A stretch of 64,000 nucleotides of DNA from SIG480 sp045539475 (GCA_045539475.1 JAZQFJ010000034.1:24184-88183); one strand, 5' to 3'; numbered from the stretch's first letter, positions 8,352-17,307 are shown. The notes: generated by a model not told the origin, from the sequence alone. Made by a program: numbers and translations.

Positions 8352-9386
8352 ATGAAAAAAGAAATTTATAATATTGCTGTTATAGGTCTCAGAATGGGAT
8401 ATGCACATATGTGCTCCGTTACCGAAAGCAGAAACGCACATCTCTATGGTATCTGTGATATTGACACAGAGCTGCTCGCTGAAAAGAAAAAAGAATTTCG
8501 CCCGGATGTTGCAACATCGGATTGGCATGATTTTATCAATGACCCGAACGTTGATGCAGTTATTGTTGTAACTCCGGATCAGCTTCATCTTGAAATGACA
8601 AAGGCTTTGCTTGAAGCGGGAAAGCATGTTATGTGTGAGAAGCCGATGGCTTTGACTGTTGCTGAGTGCGAAGAAATGATGCGCATAGAAAAAAGATGTG
8701 AAGCCCGCCTTATGGTAGGTCAGGTTTCTCGCTTTGCACCTGCCTTTGCAAAAGCAAAGGAAATTATCGACTCGGGACTTATCGGGGAGCTGTACTTTGT
8801 TGAAAGCGAATATGCTCATGACTACAGCAAATCCCGTGGCGCGAATGATTGGCGTGTAACTCCGGAACGTCACGCGGTCATCGGCGGAGGATGCCATGCA
8901 ATAGACCTTCTTCGCTGGATTGCGGGAAATCCGACGGAGGTTTATGCTCTTTCAAATCGCAAGTGCCTTACCGACTGGCCGGTTGATGACTGCTCAATCG
9001 CGGTTATGAAGTTCCCGAACAATGTAAACGGAAAGGTCCTTACGTCTATCGGATGCAAGCGCAATTACACAATGCGCTCCTGCTTCTACGGAACAAAGGG
9101 CACTATTATATGTGACAATACATCAAGCTTTATGACCGTTTTCTCGGGCGGAGATGAGGATGTGCTCGGCAATAAGAAGTTCACAATTCCTCAGCAGATT
9201 CCGGTAAAGCTTGCAAATCACAATACCACTGCAGAACTTCAGATGTTCCTTACAGCGCTTATGAACGATGAGCCGTTCGGTATCAGCCCGATGGAGGGCG
9301 CATCCACGGTCGCTGTATGCTCGGCTGTTGTTGAGTCCTGTGCAACAGGTCTCCCGGTTAAAATTAAATATCCATGTATAGATTAA
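8352..9386 (+). CDS. Gfo/Idh/MocA-family oxidoreductase
   Basis: A 344-residue NAD(P)-dependent sugar or cyclitol dehydrogenase. The N-terminal Rossmann region starts NIAVIGLRMGYAH, with a less usual GLRMGY in place of GxGxxG. It continues with VVTPDQLHLEM and the family signature CEKPMALT (EKP lysine). The central domain has GGGCHAIDLLRWIAG, carrying the conserved Asp/His catalytic region. It is divergent from the AraC regulator and probably its target. A terminator follows directly. The substrate cannot be assigned. Confidence 0.85.
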   Translation: MKKEIYNIAVIGLRMGYAHMCSVTESRNAHLYGICDIDTELLAEKKKEFRPDVATSDWHDFINDPNVDAVIVVTPDQLHLEMTKALLEAGKHVMCEKPMALTVAECEEMMRIEKRCEARLMVGQVSRFAPAFAKAKEIIDSGLIGELYFVESEYAHDYSKSRGANDWRVTPERHAVIGGGCHAIDLLRWIAGNPTEVYALSNRKCLTDWPVDDCSIAVMKFPNNVNGKVLTSIGCKRNYTMRSCFYGTKGTIICDNTSSFMTVFSGGDEDVLGNKKFTIPQQIPVKLANHNTTAELQMFLTALMNDEPFGISPMEGASTVAVCSAVVESCATGLPVKIKYPCID

Positions 9387-9394
9387 GAGAAAAG

Positions 9395-9418
9395 GGCAGG
9401 ACGGGTTCCTGCCTTTTT
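9395..9418 (+). terminator. Rho-independent terminator
   Basis: GGCAGGA, a 5-base loop, TCCTGCC, then TTTTT, 9 bases after the stop of the dehydrogenase gene. Confidence 0.9.
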
Positions 9419-9491
9419 GTTATTGCCGGACTGTTGTGTAAATTCCGTAAAGCGGCTTTCCGAAAAATGTAAAAAACAGTAGGTTCAAATC

Positions 9492-9521
9492 TTGACATTG
9501 GTGCAATATATGTGCTATAAT
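9492..9521 (+). promoter_or_regulatory. Promoter of the purine operon
   Basis: Consensus TTGACA (9492-9497) and TATAAT (9516-9521) with an 18-base spacer and an extended -10 TG at 9513-9514. Transcription would begin at about 9528, just before the ZTP aptamer. Confidence 0.85.
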
Positions 9522-9542
9522 TATCCTGATAATTTTATATAG

Positions 9543-9630
9543 TTCTCTGTAACTGACGGATTTGTGGAGCACCACAGGAAGCAGAGAATTTTCGGGGAGA
9601 GTTTCCCCGTGATTGCCGACCGTCTGGGCA
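9543..9630 (+). ncRNA. ZTP (pfl) riboswitch aptamer
   Basis: The first half has a CTCTG...CAGAG stem (9545-9549 with 9582-9586) enclosing AACTGACGG and a small hairpin TGTGG/CCACA followed by GGAAGC. The second half holds the conserved CCG..CTGGGCA block ending at 9630. A linker hairpin CGGGGA...TCCCCG joins them. This matches my memory of the pfl motif, which binds ZTP/ZMP (AICAR nucleotides that build up when 10-formyl-THF is short). The downstream genes fit: de novo purine synthesis including both formyl-transfer steps, plus fhs. Confidence 0.9.
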
Positions 9631-9667
9631 CATTTAACTCCCCGGTGAGTTAGGTGCGCCCTTTTTT
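9626..9667 (+). terminator. ZTP riboswitch expression platform (terminator)
   Basis: A stem from GGGCAC (9626-9631) with TAACTC pairs with GAGTTA and GTGCGCCC up to 9661, followed by TTTTTT at 9662-9667. The 5' arm uses bases of the conserved CTGGGCA block of the aptamer, so ligand binding should prevent the terminator. Expected logic: ON when ZTP/ZMP is high. Confidence 0.85.
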
Positions 9668-9732
9668 GTCATTTCGGCTGTTATTACTAAATAAACAGGG
9701 GATATCCCTGTCTGTTCAGGAGGTTTATACAT

Positions 9733-10224
9733 ATGAAAAAAGTTGGTATTGTAATGGGGAGCGACAGTGACTTACCTATTATAAAAAAAGCGACAGATAT
9801 GTTGGCTTCTCTCGGTATTCCGTTTGAGGTACATGTATATTCTGCCCACAGAACACCAGAAGAAGCACGCGTGTTTTCCGTATCGGCTCGTGATAACGGA
9901 TTTGGCGTAATTATAGCTGCTGCCGGAATGGCTGCTCACCTTGCGGGTGCGGTTGCGGCGAATACCACGCTCCCGGTCATCGGCATTCCGTGTAAGTCTT
10001 CAAATTTTGACGGGCTTGATGCTCTTCTTTCTACCGTGCAGATGCCCACCGGCATTCCGGTCGCAACCGTGGCTGTTGACGGCGGTGCAAATGCTGCGCT
10101 TTTAGCTGCCCAGATTCTTGCGGTTGAAGATAGAGAGCTTGCCGCAAAGCTTGATGCGAAGAGACGTGCAGATGCGGCAAAAGTCCTTGAAAAAGACGCA
10201 AAAATTTCCGCTGAGTTCAATTAA
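9733..10224 (+). CDS. purE: N5-carboxyaminoimidazole ribonucleotide mutase PurE
   Basis: A 163-residue protein of normal PurE length. It carries out the carboxylation step of AIR to CAIR. Visible signatures: VGIVMGSDSDLPIIKKA at the N-terminus, VYSAHRTPEEA (substrate phosphate and catalytic His), IIAAAGMAAHLAGAVAA, PVIGIPC and SLLSTVQMPTG-like LLSTVQMPTGIPVATVAVDGG. The RBS AGGAGG lies 9 bases before the ATG. No purK is seen nearby, so either it acts as a class II enzyme using CO2 directly or purK is elsewhere. It is the first gene of the riboswitch-controlled operon. Confidence 0.95.
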   Translation: MKKVGIVMGSDSDLPIIKKATDMLASLGIPFEVHVYSAHRTPEEARVFSVSARDNGFGVIIAAAGMAAHLAGAVAANTTLPVIGIPCKSSNFDGLDALLSTVQMPTGIPVATVAVDGGANAALLAAQILAVEDRELAAKLDAKRRADAAKVLEKDAKISAEFN

Positions 10225-10280
10225 GTTTAATTAGGTTTAATAAAGTAAAAAAATCCAATATTTTCAGGAGGTCAAATAAA

Positions 10281-10991
10281 ATGGAAAAGAAAGAAATGCT
10301 TTACGAAGGAAAGGCAAAAAAAGTTTACGCAACAGATAACCCCGAAGTTCTCCTCGTTGACTACAAGGATGATGCAACGGCTTTCAACGGTCTTAAGAAG
10401 GGAACAATTGCAGGAAAGGGTGCTATCAACAATCGCGTAACGAACTTTATGATGCAGCTTCTTGAGAAGGAAGGCGTGCCCACTCATTTTGTAGAAGAGC
10501 TTTCTGAGCGTGAAACGCTTGTTAAGAAGGTATCTATCGTTCCGCTTGAAGTTATCATCAGAAATATATCGGCAGGCTCCTTTGCTAAGCGCTATGGCGT
10601 TGAAGAGGGGATAGTTTTTGCTGAGCCGACGATTGAGTTCTCTTATAAGAACGATGATCTCGGAGATCCGCTTATCAATGAATACCATGCGCTCGCTCTC
10701 GGCGTTGCAACAAAAGAAGAAATCGAGACCATTAAGAATATGGCATTCAAGGTCAATGCAGTAATGAAAGAATTCTTTAAGAAGCTTAATGTTGATCTTG
10801 TTGACTTTAAGCTTGAGTTTGGTAAGGTTTCCGACGGCACAATCGTTCTTGCGGATGAAATTTCTCCCGATACCTGCCGCTTCTGGGACAGCACAACTCA
10901 TGAGAAGCTTGATAAGGACCGCTTCCGCCGTGACCTCGGCAACGTTGAGGATGCATACGTTGAGATGATGAAGCGCATTCTCGGCGAATAA
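10281..10991 (+). CDS. purC: SAICAR synthetase PurC
   Basis: A 236-residue protein of full family length. It joins CAIR and aspartate with ATP hydrolysis to give SAICAR. Visible: N-terminal LYEGKAKKVYATDN (nucleotide-binding loop), DDATAFNGLKKG, KGAINNRVTNFMMQLLE, EVIIRNISAGSFAKRYG, the conserved DFKLEFG, and VLADEISPDTCRFWD. It begins 57 bases after purE with an AGGAGG site 8 bases before the ATG. Confidence 0.96.
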   Translation: MEKKEMLYEGKAKKVYATDNPEVLLVDYKDDATAFNGLKKGTIAGKGAINNRVTNFMMQLLEKEGVPTHFVEELSERETLVKKVSIVPLEVIIRNISAGSFAKRYGVEEGIVFAEPTIEFSYKNDDLGDPLINEYHALALGVATKEEIETIKNMAFKVNAVMKEFFKKLNVDLVDFKLEFGKVSDGTIVLADEISPDTCRFWDSTTHEKLDKDRFRRDLGNVEDAYVEMMKRILGE

Positions 10992-11006
10992 GTTTAGGAG
11001 GCACAC

Positions 11007-12431
11007 ATGGGTGGTTTTTTCGGCGCAATAAGCCGTGACGATGCTCTTGGCGATGTGTTCTTCGGTACGGACTACCATTCGCACCTCGGAACACGCCGCG
11101 GCGGCATCGCGGTATATGATGAAGAAATCGGCTTACAGCGCGAGATTCACAATATTCAGAATTCACCGTTTCGCACGAAGTTTGAGCATGTGTTTGAGGA
11201 TATGAAGGGAACCTCGGCAATCGGCTGCATAAGTGATTATGATCCGCAGCCGCTCCTTATCCGCTCGGTTTTCGGTACATACGCTGTCTGTATTATCGGG
11301 CTTATCAATAATGCGGATGAGCTTATACGTGAATATCTTGATTTCGGCGGTCATTTTGATGCGATGACAAGCGGCGGTGTAAATAACACAGAGCTTGTTG
11401 CCGCCCTTATAAATCAAAAGAAGGATTTCGTTGAAGGAATTAAGTTTGCACAAAGCAAGATAGAAGGAACTGCGTCAATTCTCATCCTCTGCGATGATGG
11501 TTCGATCATCGCAGCCCGTGATAAGGTTGGCAGGATTCCTGTTATGATAGGTAAGAATGATGATGGCTTCTGCGTGTCATTTGAGGCCTTTGCCTATACA
11601 AAGCTTGGTTATGTACCGGAGCGCGAGCTTGGCCCCGGCGAAATTGTAAAAATTACGCTTGATGGTGTAGAACAGCTTGCGGAGCCGGGAAAAGAGATGC
11701 ATATGTGCGCGTTTTTGTGGAGCTACTACGGTTATCCGACATCGACTTACGAAGGTGTCAACGTTGAGATGATGCGTTATCGCAATGGTGAAATTATGGC
11801 GCGCAACGACAGAAAAAACGGCAAACTTGAGGGTATTGATTATGTCGGAGGCGTTCCGGATTCCGGAACCCCCCATGCGATAGGCTATGCTAATGAAAGT
11901 GGTATACCTTTCGCGCGTGCGTTCATAAAGTACACGCCTACATGGTCAAGAAGCTTTATCCCGACGCAGCAGAAGGAACGCAGCAAAATTGCTAAGATGA
12001 AGCAGATTCCCGTGCACGAGCTTATTCAGGATAAAAGCCTTTTGTTTGTTGATGATTCGGTTGTCCGCGGCACTCAGCTTCGCGAAACCGTTGAGTTTCT
12101 TTATGATAACGGAGCGAAAGAAGTACATATGCGATCTGCATGTCCTCCGATTATGTACGGGTGTAAGTATCTCAATTTTTCCCGTGCAACAAATGAAATG
12201 GAACTTATCGCAAGACGTACCATCATGGAGCTTGAAGGTGAAGAAGGCTTTAAGCATATGGAAGAGTACAGCGATTCATCAACCGAACGCGGAAAGAAGC
12301 TTCGCGAAACAATCGCAAAAGAGCTTCATCTCGCATCAATAGATTTTCAGTCACTCGAGGGAGTTCTTGAGTCCATCGGCATAGAGCCGTGTAAGCTCTG
12401 CACATATTGTTGGAACGGAAAGGAAGACTAA
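11007..12431 (+). CDS. purF: Amidophosphoribosyltransferase PurF, variant without N-terminal Cys
   Basis: A 474-residue protein matching PurF along its length. It makes phosphoribosylamine from PRPP. The PRPP-binding motif LLFVDDSVVRGTQLRETV is intact (about residues 345-362). Cysteines expected for an iron-sulfur centre are present (MHMCAFLW, YGCKYLN, EPCKLCTYC). The N-terminus reads MGGFFGAIS. In typical PurF the residue after the start methionine or propeptide is the nucleophilic Cys of the glutaminase, and here it is Gly. AGGAGG 6 bases before the ATG makes this start firm. Such MGGFFG forms occur in other anaerobes as I recall. The nitrogen source is therefore uncertain: free ammonia, or an alternative nucleophile. 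Confidence 0.88.
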   Translation: MGGFFGAISRDDALGDVFFGTDYHSHLGTRRGGIAVYDEEIGLQREIHNIQNSPFRTKFEHVFEDMKGTSAIGCISDYDPQPLLIRSVFGTYAVCIIGLINNADELIREYLDFGGHFDAMTSGGVNNTELVAALINQKKDFVEGIKFAQSKIEGTASILILCDDGSIIAARDKVGRIPVMIGKNDDGFCVSFEAFAYTKLGYVPERELGPGEIVKITLDGVEQLAEPGKEMHMCAFLWSYYGYPTSTYEGVNVEMMRYRNGEIMARNDRKNGKLEGIDYVGGVPDSGTPHAIGYANESGIPFARAFIKYTPTWSRSFIPTQQKERSKIAKMKQIPVHELIQDKSLLFVDDSVVRGTQLRETVEFLYDNGAKEVHMRSACPPIMYGCKYLNFSRATNEMELIARRTIMELEGEEGFKHMEEYSDSSTERGKKLRETIAKELHLASIDFQSLEGVLESIGIEPCKLCTYCWNGKED

Positions 12432-12433
12432 TT

Positions 12434-13474
12434 ATGAATATGCAGTCAAAATCAGACAGCTATGCAGCAGCGGGCGTAGATATTACCGCAGGCTATCGCG
12501 CTGTCGAACTTATGAAACAACACATTGCAAAGACAATGACGCAGGGTGTTTGCTCTGATGTCGGAGGCTTTGGCGGGCTCTTTGAGCTTGATGTTACAGG
12601 AATGACGCGCCCTGTTCTGGTAAGCGGAACAGACGGCGTCGGAACGAAGCTTAAAATGGCATTTCTTCTTGATAAACACGACACTGTCGGTATCGACTGT
12701 GTCGCTATGTGTGTGAACGATATCATTTGCGCAGGAGCAAAGCCTCTTTTCTTCCTCGACTATATCGCTTGCGGAAAAAACTTTCCGGAGAAAATTGCAG
12801 ATATAGTAAAAGGTGTTGCAGAGGGCTGTGTTCAGTCCGGCGCGGCGCTTATCGGCGGAGAAACTGCAGAAATGCCGGGATTTTATCCTGTTGATGAGTA
12901 TGATCTTGCAGGCTATTGCACAGGCGTTGTTGATAAATCCAAGATAATCAACAACAAGACGATGGAAGCTGGAGATGTTGTTATCGCGCTTCCGTCAAGC
13001 GGCGTACATTCAAACGGCTTCTCTCTTGTTCGTAAGGTTTTCGATGTTGAAAATGCAGATATTACGTCGCCTTGCGAAGAGCTTGGCGGCAAGAGCATCG
13101 GCGAAACTCTCCTCACACCGACAAAGATTTACGTAAAGCCTGTTCTTGCGCTTCTTGAAGAAGTTAAGGTGAAGGGGATTTCCCATATCACCGGCGGTGG
13201 TTTCTACGAGAATATTCCGAGAAGCATTCCGGACGGACTCGGCGCAAAGATTGATAAATCTGCAGTCCGCATTCTTCCTATTTTTGATCTTATTGCAAAG
13301 ACCGGTAACATCAGCGAGCGTGATATGTTCAACACCTTCAATATGGGTGTAGGTATGAGTATCGTTGTTCCGAAGGAAGAGGTTGATAAAGCACTTGAAA
13401 TCCTCCGCGCAAACGGTGAGAATGCATACGTCATCGGCGAAATCGTAAAGTCTGACGAAAAGGTGATTTTATGA
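12434..13474 (+). CDS. purM: AIR synthetase PurM
   Basis: A protein of about 346 residues that closes FGAM to AIR using ATP. Visible: SYAAAGVDITAGYRAVELM at the N-terminus, SGTDGVGTKLKMAF, GIDCVAMCVNDIICAGAKPLFFLDY, LIGGETAEMPGFY, GVHSNGFSLVRK, HITGGGFYENIPRSIP and FNMGVGM. The ATG at 12434 lies 3 bases after the purF stop codon, with GGAAAGGAAG inside the end of purF; the longer frame from 12407 overlaps purF and is not used. Its stop overlaps purN by 4 bases. Confidence 0.95.
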   Translation: MNMQSKSDSYAAAGVDITAGYRAVELMKQHIAKTMTQGVCSDVGGFGGLFELDVTGMTRPVLVSGTDGVGTKLKMAFLLDKHDTVGIDCVAMCVNDIICAGAKPLFFLDYIACGKNFPEKIADIVKGVAEGCVQSGAALIGGETAEMPGFYPVDEYDLAGYCTGVVDKSKIINNKTMEAGDVVIALPSSGVHSNGFSLVRKVFDVENADITSPCEELGGKSIGETLLTPTKIYVKPVLALLEEVKVKGISHITGGGFYENIPRSIPDGLGAKIDKSAVRILPIFDLIAKTGNISERDMFNTFNMGVGMSIVVPKEEVDKALEILRANGENAYVIGEIVKSDEKVIL

Positions 13475-14076
13475 GCCGCGCACGTATAGCTGTCCTTGTT
13501 TCCGGTGGCGGTACCAATCTTCAGGCTCTTATTGATGCAGAAAAGAAGGGAATAATCAAAAGCGGGAAAATTGAGCTTGTAATATCAAACAAAGAGGGCG
13601 CATATGCTCTTGAACGTGCAAAAAAAGCAGATATTGAAACCGCGGTTGTTTCTAAAAAACAGCTCGGAAGTCAGTCTGCGTTTGAAGCCGGTATAATTAA
13701 GCTTCTTGATGAGAAAAAGATTGATATTATAGTTCTTGCAGGATTTATGGTAATTCTCAGCGAGGAGTTTACTAAGCGTTACCCGGAGCGGATAATAAAC
13801 GTTCATCCGTCGCTTATCCCGTCTTTCTGCGGAGAGGGCTTTTACGGGCTCCGTGTTCACGAAGCTGCGCTTTCTTACGGAGTTAAGGTAACCGGGGCGA
13901 CAGTGCATTTTGTAAACGAAATTCCCGACGGTGGCAAGATAATAATGCAAAAGGCGGTAAGCATCCGCGAGGATGATACGCCGGAGACTCTCCAAAAGCG
14001 TGTTATGCGTCTTGCCGAATGGAAAATACTTCCGGCATCTGTTGAGAAAGTCTGTGCCGGGTTAATTTCAAAGTAA
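13471..14076 (+). CDS. purN: GAR transformylase PurN
   Basis: A 201-residue 10-formyl-THF-dependent enzyme that formylates GAR. Signatures: RIAVLVSGGGTNLQALID at the N-terminus, VISNKEGAYALERA, LAGFMVILSEEF, and the catalytic region NVHPSLIPSF (Asn and His) followed by VHFVNEIPDGGKIIMQK (catalytic Asp). ATGA overlap with purM. It is one of the two formyl-THF-consuming steps in the operon, which explains control by the ZTP sensor. Confidence 0.95.
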   Translation: MSRARIAVLVSGGGTNLQALIDAEKKGIIKSGKIELVISNKEGAYALERAKKADIETAVVSKKQLGSQSAFEAGIIKLLDEKKIDIIVLAGFMVILSEEFTKRYPERIINVHPSLIPSFCGEGFYGLRVHEAALSYGVKVTGATVHFVNEIPDGGKIIMQKAVSIREDDTPETLQKRVMRLAEWKILPASVEKVCAGLISK

Positions 14077-14093
14077 TTGAGAGGAATGTACAT

Positions 14094-14813
14094 ATGAATA
14101 TATATGAAGTAAATGACATCGTAAAGCAGGTAGAAGGAAATTCCTATGTAGGACGCGGAATTGTCATCGGTAAGAGCGCTGACGGTAAAAAGGCTTGCAC
14201 TGCTTATTTCATAATGGGAAGAAGTGCAAACAGCCGCAACCGCATATTTACAGAGAAAAACGGCGAAGTTTTTACAGAACCGTCTGATGTTTCAAAGGTG
14301 GAAGATCCAAGCCTTATCATCTACGCCGCAATCCGTAAGTTTGAAAACAAGCTTATCGTTACAAACGGCGATCAGACTGATACAATTTATGATTTCATCA
14401 AAGAAGGAAAGGGGTTCCGCGAAGCTCTCAACACACGTGAATTTGAACCGGATGCTCCGAATTTCACTCCGCGTATAAGCGGTATGGCAACCTTCCGTGA
14501 CGGAGATTTCTCATATGAAATGAGTATTCTCAAGAGCATTGATGAGAAGGGCTCTGCCTGCGCACGTTATACCTACGACTATCCGTCAATCGCAGGTCTC
14601 GGTCATTTCATTCATACATATGTATGTGACGGAAATCCGATTCCAACATTCCAGGGTGAGCCTGAGCGCGTTATTATCCCTGATGATATTGATGAGTTCA
14701 CAAACGCACTTTGGAATGCACTTGATGCAGAAAACAAGATTTCTCTCTATGTCCGTTATACTGACCTTGCAAGCGGAAAAGAAGAGAACAGAATGATAAA
14801 CAAAAATAAATAA
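14094..14813 (+). CDS. purO: IMP cyclohydrolase, PurO-type
   Basis: A 239-residue protein resembling the stand-alone IMP cyclohydrolase family first known from archaea (PurO). It would close FAICAR to IMP, the last step of the pathway. Visible: YVGRGIVIGKSADGKKACTAY followed by FIMGRSANSRNRIF near the N-terminus, SLIIYAAIRK, VTNGDQTDTIY and TPRISGM. It sits between purN and the AICAR transformylase gene, 17 bases from each. The neighbouring gene lacks a cyclohydrolase domain, so this gene fills that role. Confidence 0.88.
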   Translation: MNIYEVNDIVKQVEGNSYVGRGIVIGKSADGKKACTAYFIMGRSANSRNRIFTEKNGEVFTEPSDVSKVEDPSLIIYAAIRKFENKLIVTNGDQTDTIYDFIKEGKGFREALNTREFEPDAPNFTPRISGMATFRDGDFSYEMSILKSIDEKGSACARYTYDYPSIAGLGHFIHTYVCDGNPIPTFQGEPERVIIPDDIDEFTNALWNALDAENKISLYVRYTDLASGKEENRMINKNK

Positions 14814-14830
14814 GAGGGGATAGACTAAAA

Positions 14831-16015
14831 ATGAAAGAATTTGAACTTAAATATGGCTGTAACCCGAATCAGAAGCCTGCAAAAATCTTTATGAGTGACG
14901 GAAGTGATCTTCCGATAGAGATTCTTTCCGGTCGTCCGGGTTTTATAAACTTCCTTGATGCGTTCAACTCATGGCAGCTTGTAAAGGAGCTTAAAGAGGC
15001 TCTCGGGCTTCCGGCAGCAACATCCTTCAAGCACGTAAGCCCCACATCCGCAGCGGTCGGTATTCCGCTTTCGGATAAGCTTAAGCGCGCTTGCTTTGTA
15101 GATGATGTTGAAGGTCTTGATGAGTCACCCCTCGCTTGTGCTTATGCAAGAGCAAGAGGCACAGACCGTATGTGCTCTTTCGGCGATTGGGTTGCTCTTT
15201 CCGATGTCTGTGATGTGACAACTGCAAAAATGATAAAGCGCGAGGTTTCTGACGGTGTTATCGCTCCGGGATATGAGCCGGAAGCGCTTGAAATCCTCAA
15301 AACAAAGCGCAAGGGTAACTATAATATTGTAAAGATTGATCCGGACTATGTTCCGCAGGAAGTTGAGCACAAGCATGTTTTCGGTATTACATTTGAGCAG
15401 GGAAGAAACAACTTCAAGATTAATCGTGAGCTTCTCGGTAATGTAGTAACTGCAAATAAGGACATTCCCGAAGATGCGCTCCGCGACCTTATCGTTGCGC
15501 TTATCACGCTTAAATATACCCAGTCTAATTCCGTTTGCTATGCAGTTGACGGACAGGCAATCGGTGTCGGAGCCGGTCAGCAGTCACGTATCCACTGCAC
15601 ACGTCTTGCGGGAACAAAGGCAGATACATGGTTCTTGCGCCAGCATGAAAAAGTTCTCAACCTTCCGTTCAAGGAAGATATCGGCAGACCTGACCGCGAT
15701 AATGTAATCGATGGTTATATCAATAAAAATGAAGAAGACGTAACGGCAGACGGAAATTGGGAAAAGTATTTCACCCGCAAGCCCGACCCCTTTACAGCAG
15801 AAGAAATGCGTGCATATCTTGACACAATCGACGGTGTGGCGCTTGGTTCCGATGCATTCTTCCCGTTTGCGGATAATATCGACCGCGCGTTTGCAAGCGG
15901 CGTAAAGTATATCGCAGAGCCGGGTGGCTCTATCCGTGATGATATCGTCATCGAGTGTTGCGATAAGCACGGTATTGCAATGGCATTTACAGGTATGCGT
16001 TTGTTCCACCACTGA
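14831..16015 (+). CDS. Stand-alone AICAR transformylase (PurH C-terminal type)
   Basis: A 394-residue protein corresponding to the AICAR formyltransferase part of PurH, without the MGS-like IMP cyclohydrolase domain normally fused at the N-terminus. Seen: LKYGCNPNQKPA, FINFLDAFNSWQLVKEL, the catalytic Lys-His in SFKHVSPTSAAVG, YTQSNSVCYAVDGQAIGVGAGQQSRIHCTRLAG and SDAFFPFADNIDRA near the end. It uses 10-formyl-THF to convert AICAR (ZMP) to FAICAR, so it consumes the riboswitch ligand precursor. It works with the PurO-type gene immediately upstream. Confidence 0.93.
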   Translation: MKEFELKYGCNPNQKPAKIFMSDGSDLPIEILSGRPGFINFLDAFNSWQLVKELKEALGLPAATSFKHVSPTSAAVGIPLSDKLKRACFVDDVEGLDESPLACAYARARGTDRMCSFGDWVALSDVCDVTTAKMIKREVSDGVIAPGYEPEALEILKTKRKGNYNIVKIDPDYVPQEVEHKHVFGITFEQGRNNFKINRELLGNVVTANKDIPEDALRDLIVALITLKYTQSNSVCYAVDGQAIGVGAGQQSRIHCTRLAGTKADTWFLRQHEKVLNLPFKEDIGRPDRDNVIDGYINKNEEDVTADGNWEKYFTRKPDPFTAEEMRAYLDTIDGVALGSDAFFPFADNIDRAFASGVKYIAEPGGSIRDDIVIECCDKHGIAMAFTGMRLFHH

Positions 16016-16033
16016 TAATCGGAGGAAACTTCA

Positions 16034-17305
16034 ATGAAAATTATGGTAGTAGGTGGCGGCGGCAGAGAGCATGCCATCATAAAGAAAATCAAGCTTAATA
16101 AGGATGTTACCGAGATATTTGCTCTTCCCGGAAATGGCGGAATGGCAGGGGATGCAACCTGTGTTGATATAGGCGCAAAAGACATTCCTGCAATCGTTGA
16201 TTTTGCGGTAGAGAATAAAATTGACTATGCAATCGTTGCACCGGATGATCCGCTTGTTCTCGGTGCTGTTGACGCACTTGAAGAAAAGGGAATCCCGTGC
16301 TTCGGCCCTCGTGCAAACGCGGCGATAATTGAAGGCAGTAAGGTTTTCTCCAAAAACCTTATGAAAAAGTACAACATCCCGACAGCACAGTATGAAGTGT
16401 TTGATAATATGGACGCTGCGCTGGGATACCTTGAAACTGCACCGATTCCGACCGTTGTAAAGGCAGACGGCTTGGCACTCGGTAAAGGCGTTATAATCGC
16501 AGAAACAAGAGAAGCTGCCATGGATGCTGTAAAATCAATGATGCAGGATAAAGCCTTCGGAAAGAGCGGCGAGACAATCGTTATCGAAGAATTTCTCACA
16601 GGTCCCGAGGTTTCCGTCCTTGCATTCACGGACGGCAATGTGGTTGTTCCGATGGTTTCTTCTATGGATCATAAGCGCGTCGGAGACAACGATACAGGTC
16701 TCAATACCGGTGGTATGGGAACTGTTGCTCCTAATCCTTATTATACCGATGCGATTGCAAAGGAATGTATGGAGACTATATTCCTTCCCACAATTAATGC
16801 AATGAAAAACGAAGGGAGAACCTTTAAGGGTTGCCTTTACTTCGGGCTTATGCTCACTCCGAACGGTCCTAAGGTTATTGAGTACAACTGCCGCTTCGGT
16901 GATCCTGAAACTCAGGTTGTTCTTCCTCTTCTTGAATCCGATCTTCTTACGGTTATGAAAGCTGTTACGGAAGGTAAGCTTTCAGATACAGAGGTCAAGT
17001 TCAGCAATAAAAGTGCCTGCTGTGTAATTATGGCATCAAAGGGATATCCGGAAAAGTACGATAAGGGATTTGAAATGACAATTCCGTCTGCAATTTCCGA
17101 TAAGGTTTATGTTGCGGGAGCAGCGCTTTCTGGCGGAAAGCTTCTCACAAACGGCGGAAGAGTTCTTGGCGCGACGGAAATCGCGGATACACTTGAAAGC
17201 GCAATCGAAGGCGCATACAAGCTTGTTTCAGAGATAAGCTTTGAAGGGGCATACTATCGCCGTGATATCGGCGCTAAAGCACTTCGTGCAAGGGAGGAAA
17301 AGTAA
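16034..17305 (+). CDS. purD: GAR synthetase PurD
   Basis: A 423-residue ATP-grasp ligase of full length. It joins phosphoribosylamine and glycine. Visible: MKIMVVGGGGREHAIIKKI, FALPGNGGMAGDATCVDI, YAIVAPDDPLVLGAVDAL, FGPRANAAIIEGSKVFSKNLM, VVKADGLALGKGVIIA, IEEFLTGPEVSVLAFTDG, DHKRVGDNDTGLNTGGMG and EYNCRFGDPETQVVLPLL. It begins 18 bases after the transformylase gene, with CGGAGGAA as ribosome binding site. Confidence 0.96.
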   Translation: MKIMVVGGGGREHAIIKKIKLNKDVTEIFALPGNGGMAGDATCVDIGAKDIPAIVDFAVENKIDYAIVAPDDPLVLGAVDALEEKGIPCFGPRANAAIIEGSKVFSKNLMKKYNIPTAQYEVFDNMDAALGYLETAPIPTVVKADGLALGKGVIIAETREAAMDAVKSMMQDKAFGKSGETIVIEEFLTGPEVSVLAFTDGNVVVPMVSSMDHKRVGDNDTGLNTGGMGTVAPNPYYTDAIAKECMETIFLPTINAMKNEGRTFKGCLYFGLMLTPNGPKVIEYNCRFGDPETQVVLPLLESDLLTVMKAVTEGKLSDTEVKFSNKSACCVIMASKGYPEKYDKGFEMTIPSAISDKVYVAGAALSGGKLLTNGGRVLGATEIADTLESAIEGAYKLVSEISFEGAYYRRDIGAKALRAREEK

Positions 17306-17307
17306 GT

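Noticed and set aside
8322..8897. 191-codon minus-strand frame opposite the first Gfo/Idh gene
   Set aside because: It covers the promoter and start of a convincingly coding dehydrogenase and has the composition of a shadow frame.
10272..11084. 270-codon minus-strand frame opposite purC
   Set aside because: It is antisense to purC and the purC/purF junction, whose frames are fixed by conserved motifs.
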